Origin: Phyllobacterium bourgognense
GTDB lineage: Bacteria > Pseudomonadota > Alphaproteobacteria > Rhizobiales > Rhizobiaceae
Reading direction: 5' to 3'
DNA: 64,000 bases
Assembly: GCF_003337575.1 (NCBI RefSeq)
Contig: NZ_QPJM01000003.1
Coordinates: 1-64,000, forward strand
Part shown: positions 52,696 to 61,701 of the stretch, piece after piece
Numbering within the stretch: the first letter of the stretch is position 1
Layout of the letters: each line of letters starts with the position of its first letter
Notes under the pieces: generated by a model
Databases searched by the model: none
What the model saw: the letters and a program-made list of their open reading frames with translations, nothing else
Told to the model about the DNA's origin: nothing
Position numbers and translations under genes: made by a program

Positions 52696-52775
52696 GCGAC
52701 AACCCCGAGACTAGTTCCCCGAAAAGGTTGTTGCCCGAAAGCTTGGCATCTTCAAGGCGTCTGTGGTTAATACCC

Positions 52776-53207
52776 TCAGCTTTTAAATCCGAGTGCCAAT
52801 TCGTTTACGACATCGAGAACGCTCGCGGTCACGTCGAATTCGGTCATTTCCTCCACCCGGAGCCAATGCACGGCCGCTGCATCATCTGCAGCGATTGCTT
52901 CTCCCATTGGATCAAGTGCCAGAAAGACGGCCAGGCGGAAGGCTTTCGGCGCTGGAAACTCCGGTGTCGAGTAATCGAAGGTGACGGTCGTGAGGTATGT
53001 TACTTCTGTTGCCGTTATGCCTGTTTCTTCATGCAGTTCGCGTATTGCTGCTTCTTGCGGGGTCTCGCCTTCCTCGCGTCGCCCGCCGGGGAATGCCAGC
53101 CAGCCCTTTGACGGCTCACGTGCTCTCTCAACCAGCAAGAATGCCTGATCGCGTATACAAACGGCCGAGACGCCATCGACAGTGACGGAGAGGGGAATCT
53201 GGTCCAT
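52776..53207 (-). CDS. Nudix hydrolase
   Basis: 143 residues. An intact Nudix box GGRREEGETPQEAAIRELHE followed by ETGI matches G-x5-E-x7-REUXEEXGU, so it should cleave nucleoside diphosphate-linked compounds. The N-terminal SVTVDGVSAVCIRDQAFLLV is the usual first strand. Substrate cannot be read from sequence. It lies on the strand opposite to the SRAP gene, divergent by about 100 nt. Confidence 0.92.
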   Translation of the reverse strand: MDQIPLSVTVDGVSAVCIRDQAFLLVERAREPSKGWLAFPGGRREEGETPQEAAIRELHEETGITATEVTYLTTVTFDYSTPEFPAPKAFRLAVFLALDPMGEAIAADDAAAVHWLRVEEMTEFDVTASVLDVVNELALGFKS

Positions 53208-53309
53208 ACGTCAGGGGTAGGTGGTAAGAGAAGTTTTGACAAGGCCACCTTGACCCTGCATCGCAAATGCGGATGATCGCCACTCCAAAACAAATCGGGC
53301 ATTGACTAT

Positions 53310-54074
53310 ATGTGCGCACGTTTTTCGCTCACCGAAACACCTGAAGACGTTGAAGCGTATCTCGCCCTCATGGAGCTCGAGCCTTTTCCTCCGCGCTATA
53401 ATATCGCGCCGACACAGCCAATCCTCATGGTGGTGGCCGGCGAGACACCGCCGCCGGGCAGCAACCGACCCGATCGCAGAGCGCTTCTGGTGCGGTGGGG
53501 CTTTATTCCTGGCTGGGTGAAAGACACCGCCAATTATCCACTTATGATCAATGCGCGCTCCGAAACAGCAATCGAGAAAACATCGTTCAAAGTGGCGATG
53601 CGTCACCGCCGCGCACTGATCCCTGCCTCGGGATTCTACGAGTGGCGGCGGGACGGCAAGAGGAAGTCGCAAGCCTACTGGGTCCGGCCCCGCAACGGCG
53701 GAATCGTTGCATTTGCGGGTCTCTACGAACCGTGGGCAAATGCAGAAGGCTCCGAAATGGACACGGGCGCAATCCTGACGACAAACGCCAGCGAGGATTT
53801 GCGTTTCATCCATGATCGCATGCCCGTTATCATAGAACAGAAAGATTTTGCGCGTTGGCTCGATTGCAAGACGCAGGAACCGCGCCATGTCGCCGAACTC
53901 ATGAAGCCGGCGCAGGCTGATTTCTTCGAGGCTATCCCTGTCTCGGACAAGGTCAACAAGTTTTCCAATACAGGTCCGGAAATCCAGGAAAGGTTCATCG
54001 AGACCATGGTAGAGCCGAAGAAAACAACACGCGGCAAATCGCCAGAGCCTGACAACCAGATGAAACTGTTCTAG
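53310..54074 (+). CDS. SRAP-family protein (YedK/HMCES-like)
   Basis: 254 residues. MCARFSLTETPEDVEAYL puts the catalytic Cys2 at the N-terminus; RYNIAPTQP, GFYEWRR (Glu) and TTNASEDLRFIHDRMPVII (His) complete the site. SRAP proteins make a thiazolidine crosslink with abasic sites in single-stranded DNA and shield them. Cys2 and the other active residues are intact. An ATG start is required for Cys2 to become N-terminal; 53310 gives that. Confidence 0.93.
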   Translation: MCARFSLTETPEDVEAYLALMELEPFPPRYNIAPTQPILMVVAGETPPPGSNRPDRRALLVRWGFIPGWVKDTANYPLMINARSETAIEKTSFKVAMRHRRALIPASGFYEWRRDGKRKSQAYWVRPRNGGIVAFAGLYEPWANAEGSEMDTGAILTTNASEDLRFIHDRMPVIIEQKDFARWLDCKTQEPRHVAELMKPAQADFFEAIPVSDKVNKFSNTGPEIQERFIETMVEPKKTTRGKSPEPDNQMKLF

Positions 54075-54109
54075 ATCCCAAATCCACTATTCTCCAGGAT
54101 ATCTACCCG

Positions 54110-54724
54110 ATGTTTTCAGCCGCTCTCTCCGGTTTCCTTCTTGGCGCGTCCCTTATTATCGCTATCGGCGCGCAGAATGCTTTCATATTGCGGCAAGGAC
54201 TGCTGCGAGAGCATGTCTTCCTCTTGAGCCTTATTTGCGCTCTGTCCGACGCCCTGTTGATTACGGCAGGCGTCGCTGGCCTTGGGACCCTGATCGCACA
54301 GTCACCCACACTCATCTCGGTCGTGACACTAGGCGGTGCCGCATTCTTGTTCTGGTATGCTTCAATTGCCTTTCGGCGCGCGCTCCACCCCGAGGTACTG
54401 AAAGCTGCGAACACCGGCAACGGCAATTTTAAGGTTGCGATCGGCACCGTTCTGGCGCTGACCTTTCTCAACCCGCATGTCTATCTTGATACCGTAGTTC
54501 TGCTTGGCGGCCTGTCGGCACGCTTTGAAGGTTGGAACCGTGCGGCCTACGGCGCAGGCGCGGCACTTGCGTCCTTCATTTGGTTCTTCGGCCTCGGCTA
54601 TGGCGCGAGGCTATTGCAGCCGATTTTTGCGAAGCCGGCCGCGTGGCGCGTACTTGACGTTTTGATCGGCCTCGTCATGGCCGGCATTGGTTTAAGTCTG
54701 TTAGTCCGTTTCCTGAACAATTGA
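54110..54724 (+). CDS. LysE/ArgO-type amino-acid exporter
   Basis: 204 residues, about six membrane helices. The start GFLLGASLIIAIGAQNAFIL and FLNPHVYLDTVVLLGGLSA match LysE/ArgO transporters, which export basic amino acids. The substrate cannot be fixed from sequence. Starts 35 nt after the SRAP gene. Its last 24 nt overlap, on the other strand, a small predicted gene. Confidence 0.9.
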   Translation: MFSAALSGFLLGASLIIAIGAQNAFILRQGLLREHVFLLSLICALSDALLITAGVAGLGTLIAQSPTLISVVTLGGAAFLFWYASIAFRRALHPEVLKAANTGNGNFKVAIGTVLALTFLNPHVYLDTVVLLGGLSARFEGWNRAAYGAGAALASFIWFFGLGYGARLLQPIFAKPAAWRVLDVLIGLVMAGIGLSLLVRFLNN

Positions 54725-54868
54725 AGCAAACTTCAATTGCGGGCGTTGGCGAACAGTACTTAGAACGGCTGCGAGGATCGCGGCTGGCCCGATCGCGCGG
54801 TATTGTGAGGTAAGATGGTCGGCACGGGCGCTTTCGCGCGGCTTTGCCGTTTGCTGTGCATCGGTCAT
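54701..54868 (-). CDS. 55-aa hypothetical protein
   Basis: The frame starts MTDAQQTAKPRESARADHLT and contains a hydrophobic-moderate helix near residues 24-38. AAAAGGA lies 9 nt before ATG. It overlaps the end of the lysE-like gene by 24 nt on the opposite strand. Codon choice looks coding (few rare codons), and the spacing is natural. No function known. Confidence 0.5.
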   Translation of the reverse strand: MTDAQQTAKPRESARADHLTSQYRAIGPAAILAAVLSTVRQRPQLKFASIVQETD

Positions 54869-55243
54869 GGGTTTGGTCCTTTTATTCCCCTAAAGTCTAA
54901 GGCATCAGGATTCCCGTTCAAATTGGCCGGAAAAAAGGCACTTTCCGGGAGGATTTAGGGCTATTCGGTTAATTTGGATTAACCATCGCAAAGTCGGCAA
55001 AAATGCAACACCGCCTCTTTGGCGCGAGCGCTTGACGATTTGCCCGCACTCGATCATAAATGCCCGCATGAAAACGTCGCCCGTAACGATTATTATTACC
55101 TGTCGGATTATTATCAGCTAGCGCTCGCTGGCCCGGCCGTTTTCGTCTCAAAAATCCTGATAAAGATGCGAAACGCACCGGTCGCCAGACCAGCGCGATG
55201 ATATGCGTTTTGACGATGAACCCCGAATTTTGAGATCCAGGAC
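54869..55243. other. cysS leader region
   Basis: About 375 nt. It holds an 18-nt dyad GGTTAATTTGGATTAACC (54967-54984), which may mark a promoter or operator. A short frame MKTSPVTIIITCRIIIS (ATG 55068 to TAG 55119-55121) lies in the middle, followed by GCTAGCG-CT-CGCTGGC and further pairings (AAACGCA with TGCGTTT). No strong U-run terminator or RBS for the short frame is seen. A possible attenuator is discussed in the findings. Confidence 0.4.
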
Positions 55244-56692
55244 ATGCCGCAGAAACTGAAGCTGTACAACACGCTCACGCGCACGAAGGAGACCTTTGTG
55301 CCGATCGATCCGGATAATGTGCGCATGTATGTCTGCGGCCCCACCGTCTATGACTATGCGCACATCGGTAATGCGCGTCCGGTTATCGTCTTCGACGTGT
55401 TGTTCCGGTTGCTTCGTCATATCTACGGCGAAAGCCATGTGAACTACGTTCGCAACATCACCGACGTCGACGACAAGATCAACGCTCGCGCCGCCCGCGA
55501 TTATCCGGACCTGCCTTTGAATGAAGCGATCCGCAAAGTCACGGAAGCAACGAACGAGCAATTCCAGGCGGACGTGGCTGCACTCGGTAATCTGCAGCCT
55601 TCGTCTCAACCACGCGCGACCGAATATATTGCTGAAATGGTGGCGATGATCGATCGCCTCGTTGAGCGTGGCGTCGCCTATGTCGCGGACGGTCACGTAT
55701 TGTTTTCGCCGTCGGCGATGAATGCCGCCAAAGGCCCGCGCTACGGGTTGCTCTCCCGCCGCTCATCCGACGATATGATCGCCGGTGCGCGCGTCGACGT
55801 TGCCTCCTACAAACGAGACGAGATGGATTTCGTTCTGTGGAAGCCCTCCAGGGAAGGGGAGCCCGGCTGGCCGTCGCCTGCGGGCATCGTTGGTCTCGGT
55901 CGCCCGGGCTGGCATATCGAATGCTCGGCCATGTCGATGGCGAAGCTGCTTGAACCATTTGGTGGCGGGCTGCAATGCGACGATCCGATGAAGAACATTT
56001 TCGACATTCACGCCGGTGGCATCGATCTGGTGTTCCCTCACCATGAAAACGAGCTTGCCCAGTCCTGCTGCGCCTTTGGCACAGACCGGATGGCCAATAT
56101 CTGGATGCACAACGGCTTCCTGCAGGTCGAGGGTCAGAAAATGGCCAAAAGCACCGGTAATTTCGTGACGATCCACGAATTGCTGGAGACAGACACGTTC
56201 GATGGCCGTAAGTGGCCGGGCGAAGTGCTGCGCCTTGCCATGCTCATGACCAACTATCGCGAGCCGATCGATTTCAGTGTCAGAAAGCTGGAGGAGGCAG
56301 AGAACATCCTCTCCAAAGCCCGCGAATATGTGGGTGATGCCGGCGTTGGTGTCGTTCCGGATGAGGCTATCGATATCCTGTCTGACGACCTCGCAACTCC
56401 AGGCCTTATCAATTGGCTGGCATCGATCAGGAAGTCGCGCGTCCTCCATCCTGAGGCGTATCGCGCTGTGTTCGCGTTGCTAGGCATTGATCTGAGCGTT
56501 GATGCCGTCTCACCCGAGCTCGAGAGTGAAATCGAAGTCAAGATCCGCAATCGCTTGTCTTTGCTTGCAGCCAAGAGTTTCGCCGAGGCTGACCGCATCC
56601 GTGATGAACTGCTGGAAAAAGGCATTCAGTTGAAGGACGGAAAAGACCCCGCAACCGGCGAGCGCGTCACGACCTGGGAGATGAAGCGATGA
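55244..56692 (+). CDS. cysS: cysteinyl-tRNA synthetase
   Basis: 482 residues, class I synthetase. HIGH-type motif [13 protein letters not shown], zinc-binding region with [21 protein letters not shown] and HHENELAQS, and the KMSKS equivalent KMAKSTGN. Charges tRNA-Cys. Ends in the usual C-terminal helical domain. The stop overlaps the GFA gene start by 4 nt, starting the cysS-GFA-cimA operon. Confidence 0.97.
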   Translation: MPQKLKLYNTLTRTKETFVPIDPDNVRMYVCGPTVYDYAHIGNARPVIVFDVLFRLLRHIYGESHVNYVRNITDVDDKINARAARDYPDLPLNEAIRKVTEATNEQFQADVAALGNLQPSSQPRATEYIAEMVAMIDRLVERGVAYVADGHVLFSPSAMNAAKGPRYGLLSRRSSDDMIAGARVDVASYKRDEMDFVLWKPSREGEPGWPSPAGIVGLGRPGWHIECSAMSMAKLLEPFGGGLQCDDPMKNIFDIHAGGIDLVFPHHENELAQSCCAFGTDRMANIWMHNGFLQVEGQKMAKSTGNFVTIHELLETDTFDGRKWPGEVLRLAMLMTNYREPIDFSVRKLEEAENILSKAREYVGDAGVGVVPDEAIDILSDDLATPGLINWLASIRKSRVLHPEAYRAVFALLGIDLSVDAVSPELESEIEVKIRNRLSLLAAKSFAEADRIRDELLEKGIQLKDGKDPATGERVTTWEMKR

Positions 56693-57195
56693 GTCTGGAT
56701 AACAAGCCCGTCTACACTGGCGGTTGCCAATGCGGTGCGATCCGCTTTCGCGTGGAGGGTACACTCGGTGACGCATCGATCTGTCATTGCCGCATGTGCC
56801 AAAAGGCCTTCGGCAACTTTTTCGCGCCGCTGACATCAGTGCACGGCACGGATTTTGAGTGGACACGGGGCGAGCCCAAGCGGTTTCAATCGTCTAATCA
56901 TGTCAAGCGCGGCTTTTGCGCGAACTGTGGAACGCCGCTGACCTATGAAGCACCGGACGGCGTGGCACTTGCTATCGGTGCGTTCGACGAACCTGAGGAA
57001 TTGGCGCCCACCATTCAGTGGGGCATCGAAGACAAGCTGCCTTACGTTGATGATCTGTCGAAACTCCCCGGATACACATCCGACAGCGACGCGGAATCAG
57101 TGGAATTCCTGAAAACGATGGTATCCTATCAACACCCCGACCATGACACGGAACAGTGGCCGCCATCGGGGTCGCGAGGGGAGGCGGGCGAGTGA
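56689..57195 (+). CDS. GFA-family zinc-binding protein
   Basis: 168 residues. The GFA fold has zinc Cys sets: [23 protein letters not shown] and FCANCGTPL. Originally named after glutathione-dependent formaldehyde-activating enzyme, but that activity is doubtful for most members. It is translationally coupled on both sides (ATGA with cysS, GTGA with cimA). Confidence 0.9.
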   Translation: MSLDNKPVYTGGCQCGAIRFRVEGTLGDASICHCRMCQKAFGNFFAPLTSVHGTDFEWTRGEPKRFQSSNHVKRGFCANCGTPLTYEAPDGVALAIGAFDEPEELAPTIQWGIEDKLPYVDDLSKLPGYTSDSDAESVEFLKTMVSYQHPDHDTEQWPPSGSRGEAGE

Positions 57196-58805
57196 CAAAA
57201 GAACGGATCTATCTCTTCGACACCACACTGCGCGATGGCCAGCAAACGCCTGGCATCGACTTTTCAGTTGAGGACAAAAAAGTCATCGCATCTATGCTGG
57301 ATGAGTTCGGCTTCGACTATGTCGAGGGCGGTTATCCGGGAGCGAACCCGACCGATACCGCCTTCTTCAGTGAAAAGCGTACAAAGCGTGCGAAATTCGC
57401 GGCTTTCGGCATGACCAAACGCGCCGGCGTCTCGGCTTCCAATGATCCTGGACTTGGCGCGCTCATCCGTTCGCCGGCCGACACGGTATGCTTTGTCGCC
57501 AAAAGCTGGGACTATCATGTGAGGGTTGCGCTCGGCTGTACGAATGAAGAAAACCTCGAGTCCATCGATGCTTCCGTTCGCGCCGCCATTGACGCGGGCA
57601 AGGAAGCCATCGTCGATTGCGAGCATTTCTTTGATGGCTATAAGGCCAACCCGGAATATGCGCTGGCCTGCGTCAGGACTGCCTACGACGCAGGAGCCCG
57701 CTGGGTCGTGCTGTGCGATACCAATGGCGGCACGCAGCCCGCGGAAGTCGCCGAAATCGTCCGTGCCGTCACAAAATTGATCCCCGGCGATCATCTGGGC
57801 ATTCACGCGCACAACGATACGGAACAGGCAGTCGCCAATTCGCTTGCTGCGATCGATGCAGGTGTCCGCCACGTGCAAGGCACACTCAACGGTATCGGTG
57901 AGCGTTGCGGAAATGCCAATCTGGTGACGATCATCCCGACGCTGATGCTGAAACCCAATTGGGCGAACCGTTTCGAAACCGGCATCAGCCTGGAGAAACT
58001 CCAGGGGCTTTCCCGCCTGTCGCGCAGTTTCGACGAATTGCTCAACCGCGCACCCAATGCGCAGGGTGCGTTCGTCGGCGCATCGGCATTTGCAACCAAG
58101 GCCGGCATTCATGCGTCGGCCTTGATCAAGGAACCGGCAACCTATGAACATGTACCGCCGGAAACTGTTGGCAATCGTCGCAAGGTCATGGTTTCGGACC
58201 AAGGTGGAAAATCCAATTTCATCAATGAACTTGAACGTCGCGGCATTCCGGTAGCCAAGTCGGATCCAAGGCTCGATACGTTGATCGCGCTGGTCAAGGA
58301 GCATGAATCCGAGGGCTACGCCTATGAAGGTGCTGATGCCAGTTTTGAGCTTTTGGCGCGACGGACGCTCGGCACTGTCCCCGAGTTCTTCAAAGTCGAC
58401 TCGTTCCGTTGCATGGTCGAGCGGCGCTTCGATGCAAATGGCAATATCAAGACCGTCTCGGAAGCCGTTGTCCGTATGGAGGTCGATGGTGAAACGCGGA
58501 TGTCCGTCGCTGAGGGGCATGGACCGGTCAATGCACTCGATCTGGCGTTGCGCAAGGACATGGGCCGCTATCAGGACGAGATCGCTGATCTGGTGCTTGC
58601 GGACTTCAAGGTACGCATATTGAACGGCGGTACCGAGGCCATCACGCGTGTGCTCGTCGAGTCTACCGATTCCAGCAATGTGCGCTGGTGGACGGTCGGT
58701 GTTTCGGACAATATCATCGACGCATCCTTCCAGGCATTAATGGATTCCATTGTCTATAAATTGATGAAAAATCGGGATTTGGCGGGGAAAATAGCAGCTG
58801 AATAA
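57192..58805 (+). CDS. cimA: citramalate synthase
   Basis: 537 residues. It condenses pyruvate with acetyl-CoA to (R)-citramalate, the first step of the threonine-independent isoleucine route. It has FDTTLRDGQQTPG, GIHAHNDTEQAVANS (metal His-x-His), the LeuA-dimer linker and a C-terminal regulatory domain (about 400-530). The GTG start at 57192 overlaps the GFA stop and follows AGGGGAGG; a GTG at 57156 is less likely. Distinguished from 2-isopropylmalate synthase by overall length and motif context; the annotation carries the usual CimA/LeuA uncertainty. Confidence 0.87.
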   Translation: MTKERIYLFDTTLRDGQQTPGIDFSVEDKKVIASMLDEFGFDYVEGGYPGANPTDTAFFSEKRTKRAKFAAFGMTKRAGVSASNDPGLGALIRSPADTVCFVAKSWDYHVRVALGCTNEENLESIDASVRAAIDAGKEAIVDCEHFFDGYKANPEYALACVRTAYDAGARWVVLCDTNGGTQPAEVAEIVRAVTKLIPGDHLGIHAHNDTEQAVANSLAAIDAGVRHVQGTLNGIGERCGNANLVTIIPTLMLKPNWANRFETGISLEKLQGLSRLSRSFDELLNRAPNAQGAFVGASAFATKAGIHASALIKEPATYEHVPPETVGNRRKVMVSDQGGKSNFINELERRGIPVAKSDPRLDTLIALVKEHESEGYAYEGADASFELLARRTLGTVPEFFKVDSFRCMVERRFDANGNIKTVSEAVVRMEVDGETRMSVAEGHGPVNALDLALRKDMGRYQDEIADLVLADFKVRILNGGTEAITRVLVESTDSSNVRWWTVGVSDNIIDASFQALMDSIVYKLMKNRDLAGKIAAE

Positions 58806-58928
58806 AGAATTTTTTGTCATTTTAGGGAATTCATGCCCCAATTTTGAGCGAAAACATCAAATGGCTTGATCGATTGATCAGTCGAATTCAATAGACGGCA
58901 TCCGGCGCGCAGACTAGGACTTCGCACC

Positions 58929-59894
58929 ATGACCGAACAAATCGATAGCAATCGAGCCGTCGCTGGCAACCATCAGACATCCAGTGGTTTCATTGGAATG
59001 TCGGATGGAAAGAAGGGCTTTATTTTCGCTCTTTGTGCTTATCTGTTGTGGGGCATCCTGCCATTCTATTTGAAATCGGTCGCGCATATACCCGCGCTGG
59101 AAGTGGTGGCCCACCGTATTGTCTGGTCGGTTCCCATTGCCGTCGTACTGCTTTGGTGGCTTGGGTTGCTTGGCGATCTGAGGGTCGCTTTCACGACCCC
59201 GCGCATGCTGGCCATGGCTATATTGACCGCCAGTCTCATCACCGTGAACTGGGGGACCTACGTCTGGGCAATCGGCAATAATCACGCTGTCGATACAGCA
59301 CTGGGTTATTACATCAATCCGCTGGTGAATGTGGTTCTTGGCGGCATCTTCCTGTCCGAACGCCTTTCGAAGGCGCAAATGGTTGCCATAGCTTTGGCAG
59401 CATGCGCGGTCATTTTGCTGACGGTGTCGTCCGGTGGTCTCCCGTGGATTTCACTCGTCCTCGCCTTCAGCTTTGGCTTTTATGGTTTCTTTCGCAAAAC
59501 CTTGCCGATCGGCGCCATCCAGGGTTTCACGCTTGAGGTACTAATACTTTCTGTTCCCTCGCTCGGTTTCATTGCCTGGACCCTGATGCAGAACACCAGC
59601 CACTTCACCAATGGCGCGCCGCACGACACGGGTCTGTTGCTGTTTGCGGGACTTGCAACCGCGGTGCCGCTTATCTTCTATGCCCTTGGCGCCAAGCTCC
59701 TGCGCTATACGACCATTGGTTTGATGCAATATATTGCGCCGACGATTGTGTTTTTCATTGCAATCTTTGTCTTCGACGAGCCGTTCTCGCATGTACAGCT
59801 CATTGCATTCGGTCTGATCTGGTCAGCCCTTGCGATTTACGCCTGGTCAATGGTGTATGAGGCACGCAAGCTGCGGTTGGGATCAGCGCACTAG
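58929..59894 (+). CDS. rarD: EamA-family transporter (RarD-like)
   Basis: 321 residues, ten membrane helices in two EamA halves. ICAYLLWGILPFYLK-type start (FALCAYLLWGILPFYLK) and the central ALGYYINPLVNVVLGGIFLSE segment are hallmarks of RarD. RarD was named for chloramphenicol resistance, but its actual substrate is unknown. The 3' end overlaps the convergent CorA-like gene by 4 nt. Confidence 0.9.
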   Translation: MTEQIDSNRAVAGNHQTSSGFIGMSDGKKGFIFALCAYLLWGILPFYLKSVAHIPALEVVAHRIVWSVPIAVVLLWWLGLLGDLRVAFTTPRMLAMAILTASLITVNWGTYVWAIGNNHAVDTALGYYINPLVNVVLGGIFLSERLSKAQMVAIALAACAVILLTVSSGGLPWISLVLAFSFGFYGFFRKTLPIGAIQGFTLEVLILSVPSLGFIAWTLMQNTSHFTNGAPHDTGLLLFAGLATAVPLIFYALGAKLLRYTTIGLMQYIAPTIVFFIAIFVFDEPFSHVQLIAFGLIWSALAIYAWSMVYEARKLRLGSAH

Positions 59895-60904
59895 TTTCTT
59901 CCGCCGCCGATCTTCCTCACCACGAGAAAGACCATTCCAGAAATACCGAGTGCCAAGGCGGTAATAAGCCAGAACCCATGCGTACTTTCCGCAAGCGGAA
60001 GCCCACCGGTATTCATCCCGAACAGGCCACTGATCACCGTGCTTGGCAAAAGGACCGCGGTCATTACCGACAGGACATACAGAAACCGGTTTGACTGATC
60101 CGTCAGTTTCGCCAGGAGTTCGTCCTGAAGCAGGCGTGCACGCTGCTGCAGTTGTTCGCCTTCCGCATGCAACGTTTCCGCGCGGCGCGACAATCCTTCG
60201 ATCAGATCGTCCAATTCTTCGGGAAAAACCCGGCGATCGGCGTGATCAATATGACGGAACAGACCTGTCGCCGCCGTGAGGTAGCGGTGAAACACAACGA
60301 TCTGACGCCGGACAGGCACGAGACGTTCCCGCTCGCCCTGCCAGTTCTCGCCGACGATATGATCCTCGATGGAATCCAGGGTTTCCGAGAGTTTGGTGAT
60401 CTCTATTTTTAGAAGATCGAGAAAACGCCGAAAGATGGCATTGAACAGCGCCATCGGCGATTTCGGCTTTACCTTACCACCGAGAATAGCCTGACGTACA
60501 TCGTCGACCGATTGGAGGGGGTGACGGCGTCCGCTGATGAAGAAGCGTTCGTTGAAAGCGAAGCGAAAGTAACCAAGCTCGCGCGGATCGCCATAGTGCT
60601 TGTGCTGCAAATCCGGCAATTCACCGTAAAGCCAGCCCTCTTCATAGCTGATCTGATACTGGTCGCCGGGGGAGAGCAAGGCTTCCCGCACAACTTCCGG
60701 CAGGCTTTCGTCGGTTTCGAGATTGCGTCTTGCCCGTGCATCGGCGAGACCATAGCTTTTCCAGACCCACGCACTTTCTGCTGCTCCGGCATGTGCGGAT
60801 GGCAATAATGTGCCGTCATTGCGGAAGCTGTGGGCGATGACAAACTCATCACTTTGGATGAGGGGTGCGGTGCTTGGGGGATCGGGGGTAATATTGTCCG
60901 CCAT
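59891..60904 (-). CDS. CorA-family metal transporter (ZntB-like)
   Basis: 337 residues. A long N-terminal cytoplasmic funnel domain precedes two C-terminal membrane helices. The selectivity-filter motif GMN is in GLFGMNTGGLP at about 300. Length and N-terminal HSFRNDG... profile resemble ZntB, which mediates zinc transport, rather than CorA magnesium channels. Shares its 3' end with rarD. Confidence 0.87.
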   Translation of the reverse strand: MADNITPDPPSTAPLIQSDEFVIAHSFRNDGTLLPSAHAGAAESAWVWKSYGLADARARRNLETDESLPEVVREALLSPGDQYQISYEEGWLYGELPDLQHKHYGDPRELGYFRFAFNERFFISGRRHPLQSVDDVRQAILGGKVKPKSPMALFNAIFRRFLDLLKIEITKLSETLDSIEDHIVGENWQGERERLVPVRRQIVVFHRYLTAATGLFRHIDHADRRVFPEELDDLIEGLSRRAETLHAEGEQLQQRARLLQDELLAKLTDQSNRFLYVLSVMTAVLLPSTVISGLFGMNTGGLPLAESTHGFWLITALALGISGMVFLVVRKIGGGRN

Positions 60905-60921
60905 GAGACCCCTTTTGCTTG

Positions 60922-61527
60922 CTACAGCCGCTCTATTATTGCTTCATTGCCTTCCCGGTCACCTCGTGCAGCAGCATTGAGGATGGCAGGTACGATATCT
61001 TCCGGCTTTTCTACCACAAGGGGATTGACCAAATGTGACGTGTGCACAAAACCCTCGGCTTTCATGTGCTCGATGAGGGCCAGCATCGGATTCCAAAAAC
61101 CGTTAACGTTTGCGAAGACCATGGGCTTCCGATGACGGCCGAGTTGCGCCCAAGTCATGATCTCGACGATCTCTTCCACAGTGCCGATACCGCCGGGCAA
61201 GGTAACGAAGGCGTCCGAACGGTCGAACATCTTATGCTTGCGCTCATGCATGTCTTCGGTAACAATAAGCTCTGAAAGCTGGCCAAGCGCGTGTTCGGTG
61301 GCCTCTTTGTTCATCAGGAATTTCGGAATAATTCCTGTGACTTTGCCACCCGCAGACATGACTCCGTCTGCAACTGCGCCCATAATGCCCTTGGTGCCGC
61401 CGCCATAGACGAGCTCAAGCCCATGCTCAGCGATCGTTTGGCCGAGAAGCTTGCCGCTTTGTTTGTAAATCGGGTCGCGGCCCGGTGAGGAGCCGCAATA
61501 GACACAAATGGATCGAATCTTGCTCAT
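60922..61527 (-). CDS. LOG-family protein
   Basis: 201 residues. The signature PGGIGTVEEIVE and VYGGGTKGIMGAVAD are the TIGR00730/LOG motifs of phosphoribohydrolases acting on cytokinin riboside monophosphate-like nucleotides. Start at 61527 (MSKIRSICVYCGSS) is the family start; the frame extends upstream to 61593. In bacteria such proteins may process nucleotides rather than hormones. It starts 18 nt after the CorA-like gene end (in transcription order, upstream of it). Confidence 0.9.
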   Translation of the reverse strand: MSKIRSICVYCGSSPGRDPIYKQSGKLLGQTIAEHGLELVYGGGTKGIMGAVADGVMSAGGKVTGIIPKFLMNKEATEHALGQLSELIVTEDMHERKHKMFDRSDAFVTLPGGIGTVEEIVEIMTWAQLGRHRKPMVFANVNGFWNPMLALIEHMKAEGFVHTSHLVNPLVVEKPEDIVPAILNAAARGDREGNEAIIERL

Positions 61528-61701
61528 ACAATGAGTGGTGCCTTGCACATCACAAAACGTCAAGTCGGTACAAATGCGAGACAAAAGTTTCATACGCCGG
61601 CTTTATGGATACGTCGAAAGAATGGGTCTGAATCTAAAGGGTTTTCTTGTAGCTTGGCAGAAAAGGCGGTAGAGCAAAAGGAACAATAGGATCGGGGAAC
61701 G

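Noticed and set aside
55019-55201. 60-codon + strand frame with Tyr-rich stretch (RNDYYYLSDYY) before cysS
   Set aside because: Lacks an RBS and family match; the Tyr runs are the frame-shifted view of the ATT repeats that give the Ile-rich leader frame.
57264-58520. 418-codon minus-strand frame opposite cimA
   Set aside because: Antisense shadow of an unmistakable citramalate synthase gene; no family signature in the antisense product.
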